From: Phycomyces blakesleeanus NRRL 1555(-)
Lineage: Eukaryota; Mucoromycota; Mucoromycetes; Mucorales; Phycomycetaceae
Length of the DNA stretch: 35,626 nucleotides
Assembly (NCBI RefSeq): GCF_001638985.1
Contig: NW_017265194.1
Coordinates: 1 to 35,626 of the forward strand
Reading direction: 5' to 3'
The position numbers and the translations under genes were made by a program. Numbering within the stretch: the first letter of the stretch is position 1; the number at the start of each line of letters is the position of its first letter. The notes under the pieces are model-generated. The model had not been told where the DNA came from, made no database searches, and saw only the letters and a list, made by a program, of their open reading frames with translations. Positions 11,735-21,075 of this stretch are shown piece after piece.

Positions 11735-11959
11735 CTGAAAAAAAGGGTGGAAATTACAATGCGCACAGTTGTTTGATAAAAATTGTAAATGTGGGATAGT
11801 TTTCCATGTTCACAAGTTGAAAACACAGCTTTACTGTATTCTATTGGCTCGGATATAACAAGCAACAAAAGTTATTCTATTTATTATTATAAAGACTTTG
11901 TGAATAAAGTACATGTAGCACCTGTTTCCTTTTTCTCAATTTTTTTAACAAAAAACACA

Positions 11960-12875
11960 ATGTTCTCAACCCCTCAACCTTACAATAAAAAGTGCTATTG
12001 CACTGGATGTAGTCAGAACGAACTAGTCTATAGTTTTGTAGCCGGAAGAACTGCTCAGCGCCATAACAAAAGAGCAAGATTAGATGCTATAAGATGTGAA
12101 AGTGGTACGCAGTTTGTAGTATTATTCTATTATATTCTACTTTTTCTGTAGTTCAAAAAATAACATGTTTTAACAGAATCTTCTGCCCATAGAAATTCGA
12201 TGGAGGTTGATGTTGAACGTAGGAAATATTTATTTAAATAAAAATAATAGAGCGTAATTATGTAACATATTCTAAATACAGCCATTTAAACATGTCAATC
12301 CAGAACCACGGAAGAAGAGTGTGGTCAGACCAACTTACTTGCTTGGGAAGGAACCCCAGTGTCTGACGATGAGAATGTTCCAGTTACGAATGAGGAGATT
12401 CACAACAGCAAAGACAATGGCGATGAAAACAAAGAAAACAATAATGAAGATGTTGTTAAGGTGGAGGTCGAGGAATTTGTTAATGAAGGTTGGTGTTGTG
12501 CTATGGAAGAAAGAAAAATTTGAAAAAAAGGGAGATGATTTTTTTTTTGGTTTTTTACAATAGATCCTTTTGCCCCCCCCCCCCCCCCCCCCCCGATATG
12601 CCTGAGAACCCAGTGCACAGGATCATTACTACTTTTGTGGTAATGTTAGCTCCCCGCTATGTGGCCAACAAAGGCGCTGTCATCCTGATAAAGTTCATCA
12701 ATAAGCTCTAGACAACTTACGAGAAGAATTTACAATTGCCATCGAACATTTCTGGCCTCAAACACAAAACGGATTTTTCATCCATGAACAAAAGCGTTCA
12801 TAAATATGTTTTGTGCCAGGATTGCCACAAGGTGTATGAGGAAAGTGCATTATGTTGGAATACAAACTCTTTTTG
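11960..12875 (+). pseudogene. Truncated Tnp2-like transposase, N-terminal third, second family
   Basis: ATG at 11960. Exon 1 (11960-12104) encodes KCYCTGCSQN and GRTAQRH, a C.C..C...H pattern equivalent to the left-edge copy, and ends in phase 1 at GTACGC. Exon 2 (12177-12218) reads ESSAHRNSMEVDVE. Exon 3 (from 12281) is acidic (SDDENVPVTNEEIH, then NNNEDVVKVEVEEFVNE) but has a TAA near its start. Exon 4 (from ~12563) has a 22-C run, then DMPENPVHRIITTFVVM, AVILIKFINKL and a TAG at 12710. It continues SGLKHKTDFSSMNKSVHKY then VLCQDCHKVYEE before homology is lost at ~12875. The exon phases match the left copy, but the residues differ enough to imply a different family. Two stops, a frame disruption at the C run and loss of the catalytic domain make it dead. 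Confidence 0.75.
12573..12594 (+). repeat. 22-nt poly-C tract inside transposase exon 4
   Basis: Twenty-two consecutive C residues, encoding polyproline on the plus strand. In the phase set by the upstream splice junction, the tract length puts the downstream MPENPVHR block out of frame. Homopolymer length is prone both to biological slippage and to sequencing or assembly error. Confidence 0.9.
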
Positions 12876-12912
12876 ACGAGCATCCATGGGGGTCCAGGAT
12901 TCGTGCAGTATC

Positions 12913-12963
12913 TCATTGCCCATTTTCAGTACTACCCAGAACAATACTGATACCTGGTATTGG
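12913..12963 (-). CDS. Candidate terminal exon of the mini-exon gene
   Basis: After a long TTTTTTTTACAG acceptor (12975-12964) the sequence leaves the repeat pattern. One frame reads PIPGISIVLGSTENGQ and stops at TGA (12915-12913). A second frame (QYQVSVLFWVV...) runs on antisense through the truncated transposase to 12798. Which frame is used depends on upstream splicing. The exon lies immediately beside the broken end of the transposase fragment. Confidence 0.3.
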   Translation of the reverse strand, partial: PIPGISIVLGSTENGQ

Positions 12964-13650
12964 CTGTAAAAAAAATTAGTAAATACAATTTTCAGTGAGA
13001 AAATTTTAAAAACTCCTCCTATGTCTTTAATTCTTAATAAAGAATAGAACCATGATAATTGACCTAAACTACGAAGAGAAAAAAAAATAAGCAAATACAA
13101 GCATCATTCAAAGAAAAATGGGCAACTAAACAATGTATACCTGTAACATATGAATAAGAGTTAGACAATGATCTTTGACACCAACTGTGAAATTATAAGT
13201 ATTTATAACCATCAGTGAATAGATTCACAAAGAGACTTGTATACCTACGGCCCATGATGTAGAGCAGAGCCATAAATTTTGGACTTGGCGATTAAAAGAC
13301 TAGACAAATAAAAGCGACAAGTATTAACTGCTTAAAGAGTCATGTATACATATAGCCCAAAATGGGCAGCAGAATATTGATCGTTCGCCCTGGTGGTAAA
13401 TAGACTAAAAAAAGAAAGCCAACAATAAGTATATGTTCAAAAAGAAATATATACCTGTGATCATGAATAAATACTCAAAACTTGATCGTTGGCTTAAAAT
13501 ATATAAAAAAAAAGCTAGACAAAATAATAGTTGATAGCTAAATACTAAACGAGACATGTATATCTCATACCCTGGATGTATGGTGAAACCTTAATCGTTG
13601 GTTTTGACTATGTCAAGATAACTAAAAACAACAACCAGTAAGTAGATGCT

Positions 13651-13686
<36 letters not shown>

Positions 13687-16600
13687 TGGAGAACTTGGAC
13701 GGGCAACAGAGGCTTTATAGTTTGGCTTTGACTGTGTAAACACTAGAATAATCTAATTGATAGTAAGAAAATATTTAAAGAGCTTTGTATACCTGAGGAT
13801 TTTTATGGAGAGTGAAACCTTGATCGCTGGTCTTTGCTGTAAAAAGTATGGGAATATACAGCTTAAAGTAACTAAAGGCTCAAAGAGACTTGTATGTCTA
13901 TGACTGTAGGAAAATGTCGGAATATTAATCGTTGGTCTTTACTATGAAAACACTAGAAAAATACACCTAATAGTAAGTAAATTCTCGGAAATATATATAT
14001 ACCTATGGTTGGAGATGTAGGTCAAAACCGTGACTGTTGACATGAGCTGTGAAGATTCTGGACATATAAAACAGGCTGTAAGTAAATGGTGTAATAAAGA
14101 TGTATGCCTGTAGCCCTGGATGGAAATCGGACGCCTAATCGTTGGTATGAACTGTGAAATTACTAGAAAAATTAAAACTGATAGTGAGAACATATTCCAA
14201 TAAAAAAACCTTGTATGTCTATAAGCCTTGATGGAGACTAGAGCCGTGAGGGCTAGCATAGAATGTAAAAAAGAAAAAGAAAAAAAAAGATTAAATAGAT
14301 AGAATCAGTAGTAAAGTAATATTTAAATACACTTATATATCTAAGACGTTGAATTAATAGCAGGATCTTGATCGTTGACCAGGACTCTAAAAACGCTTGA
14401 TAAATGTCATTGGCTGTAAAAAAGTAATCTAAGAATCTTATATACCTTTACCCAATAATGTTGAGTGGAAACTTGATAATGACCAAAGACTTGATCAATG
14501 GACTTGAATGTGCAAACGCCAGAGAAATTCAGTCGATATTAAAAAAAATCAAAGATACATGGATATCTTCAACCCTTCCCGGAAAGCTGAAGCTTGATCG
14601 TTAGACTCGGATTTAAAATACTAATCAAATGTAATCGATAATAAATAAATGTTCAAAATAAACGGTGATACCTGTGGCTCATGGTTGAGAGTAGGAAATT
14701 TATCCCTTGACCTATATATTAAAAGCAATAGGCAATAGCAGCCGGCAGTCCTAAAAGGGCAATTATACTTGAATGTCTGTGAACCTGGGTGGAGACTAAA
14801 CTCTTGAACCTTGGTGTGGACTATGGTATGACTAGATAAATATGATGGATGACAGAAAGATATTCAAAGGAGGGTGTACGCCTGTTACCTCGACGAATAG
14901 CAGAAACTTGATCATCAGCGTTGACTGTAAAATTATTAGACAATTTCAACAAGCAATGATTAACTATTAAAAAAAAAGCATATATACCTTTTACCCTAGA
15001 TGAGCAGCGGAATCTCAATTAGTAGCCTTGACTATGAAAAGACTAGACAAATATAGCAGACACCAAGCAAATGCTCAAAGAGGTATATATATCAGTAACC
15101 CTGCATGAACTATGGAATCTTGGGTGTTGGCCTCAATTGTGAAAAGACTACCGAACTAAAGCTGGTAATAGGTAAATACCCAAAGATACTGGTATACCTA
15201 ACATCCAAGAAGGAGAGTGGCATCTTGATTGTTGGCCTTTTCTGTGAGTAGACTAAAGAAACACAATTGGCAGTAAGTAAATACTAAAAAGTGGCAGTAT
15301 ATCAGTGATTTTTGACGGGGATTTGAACCTTGACTGTTGAATTGAACTGTAAAAAGACTGCTTCAAACAGCTATCAATATGTTAATGGGTAAAGAAAGCC
15401 ACTTGTATCCCTGTAAATCTATGCGGAAATCGGGCTCTTGATCTTTGGTCTCGACTGTATAAAGTCTGAATAATACAACTAGTAGTAAGTAAATGCTTAA
15501 AAAGGCATGTATACCTTAACCCTATTTTTTGAAGTGCAACCTTGATTCTCGGCATGGACTGTCAAAGATTAAAAAGATTCAACCAGTGAAGAATAAATGC
15601 TAAAATGTGCGTGTGTACCTAGAACCTTGAATGGATAGAAAGAACATGATCATTTCGCCTTGACTATGTAAACGCTAGGAAAATCTAATTTTTAGTAAAT
15701 TGCTTAAAGATTCTTGTATACCTGCGACCTTTGATGTAGAGCTGAGCATTGAACGCTTGCTACAGAGAAGAAAGGGTTAGAACAAAACAACTGATAGAAC
15801 CTAAAAAGTCAAAGAGACTTTTATACCTGTGAGCCCAAAAGAATATCAAAGCTTTGATCGTTGGCTTCGGCTGTAAAAACATTATGCAAATATATAGTAA
15901 GTAGATTTTTTGGCAGATTTGTATACCTGTCCCCCCCCCCCCCCCGGATAAACAACTCATATTAATTGTGGGCCTTTCCTGTAAAAAGACTAGAAAATAT
16001 AATAGCTAGTAAGTAAAGGTTCACATAGTCATGTATACCTTTAATCCTTAATGGAGATTAAAAACCCGATTGCTGGCTTAAACTATAAAAAAGCTAGACA
16101 GAATAATAAGTGATACGTGAGTACTAAATGAGACCTGTATACCTCGGGCACTAGGTAGATAGTAAAACTTTGGTAATTCAGTTTGACTAAATAAAAATTA
16201 CTCGAAACAACAAGCAGTAAGTAAACGATCAGGTATGTACATATACTTGTTACCCTAGAGAACAGTAAACCTGGATCGATTGGCCTTGGCTGTGTAAAAT
16301 TAAAAAATAATAATTAATTAATTAATAAATAGTAAAATAATACTTAAAAATATTTTTTAAACCTATGGCCTTAGATGGAGAGTAGATGCTTATTATTTAG
16401 CATAGACATTAATGAAATTAGAAAAATCAAACAAGCGTTATGCAAAGGCTAAAAGAGAATTGTATACCTGTAACCGTGGATGAAGAAGAAATCCTTGTTC
16501 TTCCACCTGGGTGGTGAAAACACTAGACAAAAAAAAACAAGTGATAAGTAGAAACCCAAAGAAAAGTGTATACCTGTCATACTGGATGGAGATCGAATCC

Positions 16601-19600
16601 TTGATGGTTGCCCTTGACAGTAAAAACAATAGACGGATAAAAAAAGCCAATAATCAACGGCCCAACGAAAAATATATATCTGCAAGTCTGGATGAATATC
16701 AAGTCCTAGTTCTTTGGCCTAAACCGTATAGGCACTAGACATATAAAACTAAAAGTTAGTAAAGACGCAAACATATTTGTATACCTGTCACTCTGGATAG
16801 GGCTCGGATTCGGAATCATTGGCATAGACAGTAAAGGCACTTGACAAAAAAAAAGACACATTAAATAAAAGCACTTGTCAGATTTGTATACCTGTAAAAC
16901 TTGATGGAAACCGGATCCTTGAGTGTTGAATTTGACTGTAAAGTCACAAGAAAAAATACAGTTTGCAGCAAGTCAAAAATCAAAGAGATGTGTAACACTA
17001 TATCCCAATATGGAGACCGGGTTCTTGCTCATTACCCTTGACTGCAAGGACACTAGAGAAACAAACACAATTATAAGTAACGACCCAATAACATTTTTAT
17101 ATCTGTAATTCTCGGCGGATACCAGATGATTGGTCGTTGGCCTTGATCTTAAGGACAGTAGAAAATTAAAACCGACAGTAAGTAAAATCCCAAAGAGAAG
17201 TGTATACCTGTAACACTGAACGGATATAGGATCCATGATTGCTGGCTTGGACTGTGAAGCCAGTAGAGAAATAAAGCCAACAGTAACTAAAGGCCGAACT
17301 AGATGTATATACCTGTCGCACTGGAAGGAAAAGAAATTTTTCATTGTGTAGCCGGATCGTAAACACACTAGGCCAATACGAAAGAAAGCATGTAAAGACA
17401 GAGAGAAAAGTGTGTACCCGTAACCTTGATTTGAAATCAGATCTTTGATATTTGAACTTTAAGGAAAAAAAACACTAGAAATATATAAATGACAGTAAGT
17501 AAAAGCTCAAGAAGACTTGTTTACCTGTAGCCCAAATTTGAGTTTTGATCCTTGCTGTTTGGCCTGGAGAGTAAAAACAATAGTCATATATACTTCTAGG
17601 CTAGTAATGGCCAAGAACGACTTGTATACCCTCCATAATGGATGTATATTTGATCATCGTTCTTTGCCATCAAAAGAAAGTATAAATAAAGAGTACAGTT
17701 TGTTTTAAGTAAAGGTTTAAAGGAAACTTGGTTAGCTATAACAATTCATGAAAATCGGATCCCGATAATTGCCGTGGATGAGTAGACACTAGAAATATAT
17801 AAAATCCAATGAGTAATTGCTCATCGAGTTTTTGTATACCTATAGCCACGGACTGAATCCGGATCCGTGAAGCATGATCTTGGTGGATTCAACACTAGAA
17901 ATAAATAAAGCCGAGTGTGATTGCTCATCGATTTTTGTTATATCTATAATCATATAACGGGAGATCAGCACGAAGCTCGACCTGGATGGCCGGAGACTAG
18001 AACTAGATTAAAATAATGAGTATATGCCCATAATGCTTTTTATACCTATACCCATGGCGGGGAGATGGGAATCTTGATGCTTGACCTGGATAGCTGGAGA
18101 CTGGAGATATATTAAATCTAGTGAGTATATGCCCATAATGTTTTTTTATACCTATAACCATGGCGGGGAGATCGGAATCTTGATGCTTGATCTGGAAAAC
18201 TGAACACAAGAAGTATATTACAGCTAGTGAGTATATTCCCATAATGTTTTTTTATACCTATAACCATGGCGGGGAGATCGGAATCTTGATGCTTGATTTG
18301 GATAGCTGGAGACTGGAGATATATTAAATCTAGTGAGTATATGCCCATAATGTTTTTTTATACCTATAACTATGGCGGGGAGATCAGAACCTTGATGCTT
18401 GATCTGGAAAACTGAACACAAGAAGTATATTACAGCTAGTGAATATATGCCCATAACATTTTGTTATACCTACCACCATGGACGGGCGAGTAGAACCTTG
18501 ATGCTTGACCTGGATGGCTGGAGACTAGAACTAGATTAAAACTAGTGAGTATACACCCATAATGTTGTTTTATACCTTTAACCATGGATTGGCGATCAGA
18601 ACCTAGATGCTTGACCTGGATGACTGAACACTAGACATATATTAACGCTAGTGAGTATATGCGCATAACGTTTTGTTATACCTATAGCCATAGCTGGGAG
18701 ATCGGAACCTTGATGCTTGTCCTGGATGGCTGGAGACTTGAACTATAATAAAGCTAGTGAGTAAATGCGCATAATGTATTGTTATACCTATAACCATAGC
18801 TGGGAGATCGAAACCGTGATGCTTGTCCTGGATAACTAGAGACTAGAGATAGATAAAAGCTAGTGTGTATATGTCCCTAATGGTTTTTTTTTACCTATAA
18901 CCATTAACGGTCGATCGGGTCCTTGCCGCTTCACATTGATGACTGGAGACTAGAAATAGATAAAAGCTAGTAAGTATTTGCCCATAATGTTTTTATACCT
19001 ATAACCATGGACGGGGGATCGGGTTCTTGATGCTTGACACGGATGGCTGGAGACTTAAATAAATATAAAAACTAATGAGTATACGCTCATAATGTTTTTA
19101 TACCTATAACCATGGACAGGCGATCGGGTCCTTGACGCTTGACACGGATGGCTGGAGTTCACAAATAAATATAAAAACTAGTCAATATATGCCCATAATG
19201 TTTTTTATACCTTTAACCATGGGCGGGCAATCGGAATTTTGACACTTGACCTAGATGGCTGAACACTAGTAATAGATAAAAGCATACGAGTAAATGCGCA
19301 TAACGTTTTGTTATACCTGTAAACATGGTTGGGAGATCGGAACCTGGACGCTTGACATGGATAGCTAAACACTAGAAATATATTAAAACTAGTGATTATA
19401 TTCCCATAACGTTTTGTTATACCTATAACCATGGACGGGAGATCAGAATCCTGTTGATTGACCTGGATGACTGAACACTAAAAACATAATAAAACCATTG
19501 AGTATATTTCCCTATTGTTTTGATATACCTAGAACCATGGCTGGAAGATCGGAACCTTGACGCCTAACATCGATGGCTAAACATTATAAATATATTAAAA

Positions 19601-21075
19601 CTAGTGAGTATATTCCCACAACGATTTGTTATACCTATAACCATAGACGGGAGATCAGAATCCTGTTGATTGACCTGGATGAGTGAACACTAAAAACATA
19701 TTAAGACCAGTGAGTATATTTCCATAATGTTTTGTTATACCTATAACCTTGGCTGGAAGATCGCAACCTTGACGCCTGACATCGATGACTAAACATTATA
19801 AATATATTAAAACTAGTGAGTATATTCCCACAACGATTTGTTATACCTATAACCATGGACGGGAGATCAGAATCCTGTTGATTGACCTGGATGAGTGAAC
19901 ACTAAAAACATATTAAGACCAGTGAGTATATTTCCATAATGTTTTGTTATACCTATAACCTTGGCTGGAAGATCGCAACCTTGACGCCTGACATTGATGG
20001 CTGAACACTATAAATATATTATAACTAGTGAGTATATTCCCACAACGATTTGTTATACCTATACCCATTGCCGGGAAATCGGGTCCTTGACACTTGACCT
20101 GGATGGCTGACACTAGTAATAGATAAAAGCTAGTGAGTAAATGCGCATATGGTTTTGTTATACCTATGACCATAGCTGGGAGATCGGAACATTGATGCTT
20201 TTCCTAGATGGATTGGATACTACAAATATACAAAAACAAGTGAGTAACTGCTCATCGAGTTTTGATATACCTGAAACCGTGGACCTTGATCTGAAAACCG
20301 TGGACCTTGACGTGAACCTAGAAGCTTGACCTGGACGGAATGGATACTACAAATATACAAAAACAACTGAGTAAATGCCCATCGAGTTTTGATATACCTG
20401 AAAACCGTCGACCTCGACCTGAACCCGTTGACCTTGACCTGAACCTTGAAGCTTGACTTGGATGGAATGGATACTAGAAATATACAAAAACAATTGAGTA
20501 ACTGCTCATCGAGTTTTGATATACGTGAAACCGTGGACCTTGACCTGAACCTTGAAGCTTGACCTGGACGGAATGGATACTACAAATATACAAAAACAAG
20601 TGAGTAACTGCTCATAGAGTTTTGATATACCTGATAACTGTGGACTCTGATCGGATCCCTGATGCTTGACCTGGACGGAAGGCACTAGAAGCATACAAAA
20701 GACAATGAGCATATGCTCCTCGAGTCTTGGTGTACCTGTGGCCCTGGATGGAAACCTGTTCTTGATTGCTTGACTTTGCCTGAAAAGTCCCTACAGAAAT
20801 ATCAAAGACAGTGAATGATTAATCAACGAGCCTTTATATACCTGTAGGCCTGGATGGAGATCTTATTTTTTATCGTTGACCTTGTTTGTCAAAAGACTAG
20901 ACAAATATAATCTTCACAATGTGTGTCTTTGATAAATATCATATACTCCTTGAAATATAGTAAGTCCTGTCAGTTTATCTCTTGTTTCTGAGCGTGAATA
21001 GGCTTTGGATGGATTGATGGTCAAACCAGTGTTGGACCTCAGTATTTCATTTTTGCTGTGTACTGGCTTTGACAT
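12913..21075 (-). CDS. Hypothetical mini-exon repeat-protein gene spanning the array
   Basis: Proposed from architecture only. A candidate ATG exon (21075-20947), then up to ~73 mini-exons, then a candidate terminal exon (12963-12913), all on the minus strand. If most mini-exons are used the product would be roughly 1,000 residues of repeats. From exon 1 (phase 0), skipping the acceptor-less first unit, the exon near 20777-20734 reads AKSSNQEQVSIQGH. The next exon continues open (SSIRDPIRVHSYQ), and the following one reads VKLQGSGQGPRFH. In the 48-nt units the repeat would be 16 residues, YPNQASRFRSPRHGYS-like or IQIKHQDSDLPAMVIA-like depending on phase. Acceptor choice is ambiguous (CTAG, ACAG/TTCAG or CCAG), so exact exon borders and frame are not resolved. 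No family recognised. The alternative is a satellite derived from one exon-intron pair and no longer expressed. Confidence 0.42.
13653..13685. repeat. (AT)n microsatellite inside an array unit
   Basis: About 16 AT dinucleotides, placed at the donor end of one unit, so an (AT)n expansion lies next to the predicted GTATAT donor. Confidence 0.95.
15931..15945 (-). repeat. 15-nt homopolymer (poly-G on the minus strand) within a mini-exon
   Basis: Fifteen C on the plus strand directly before ACAG|GTATAC on the minus strand, so the predicted exon would end in a poly-G run coding for glycines in any frame. Confidence 0.9.
20947..21075 (-). CDS. Candidate first exon of the mini-exon gene
   Basis: An ATG at 21075 in a favourable context (ACAACATG) opens a 43-codon frame, MSKPVHSKNEILRSNTG then LTINPSKAYSRSETRDK and LTGLTIFQG. 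It ends in phase 0 exactly at a GTATAT donor like those of the array. Unspliced, the frame would end 11 codons later at a TGA (20913-20911). No signal peptide or membrane segment is visible; the exon is polar and basic. A TTTATAC element lies ~145 bp upstream (near 21220) and could serve as a TATA box. The placement at the upstream end of the array is the main support. Confidence 0.45.

Larger units (their letters stand above)
12967..20947 (-). repeat. Tandem array of ~73 exon-intron-like units (~105 bp each)
   Basis: Donor-like GTATAC/GTATAA sites recur about every 105 bp from 13140 to ~20840 (I count about 73). Minus-strand anatomy of a unit: intron GTATAC, ~25 nt, a branch-like TTACTTAC or TACTCAC, pyrimidine-rich sequence with a CTAG, then TTTTTACAG; exon core TCAAGGCCAACGATCAAGG, ATCCGATCTCCATCC and AGGGTTACAG; then the next GTATAC. 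Worked example: exon 17251-17208 (44 nt), preceded by an intron 17312-17252 (61 nt). In the 18-20-kb part the core is CAAGCATCAAGATTCCGATC with ...CCATGGTTATAG, and exon 18305-18258 is 48 nt. Units at 13-18 kb are diverged; those at 18.0-20.1 kb are homogeneous. Some units have lost a splice dinucleotide (for example those at ~16360, 15409 and 17102). The tandem repeat is certain; that it is spliced is inference. Confidence 0.95.

Noticed and set aside
16438..18454. Minus-strand frames reading straight through several array units (for example RHGYRYKKHYGHILT repeats)
   Set aside because: The ~105-bp period keeps a frame open without splicing, but these frames cross the predicted intron signals and are interrupted repeatedly; the spliced interpretation explains the conservation better.
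12967..20947. CRISPR array
   Set aside because: Units have no short constant repeat with unique spacers; the whole 105-bp unit is repeated, and the context is eukaryotic.
12967..20947. Plus-strand splicing of the array (GTAAAAA or GTAAGTAAA as donors)
   Set aside because: The plus strand lacks a pyrimidine-rich AG acceptor at constant spacing; only the minus strand shows donor, branch-like and acceptor elements together.
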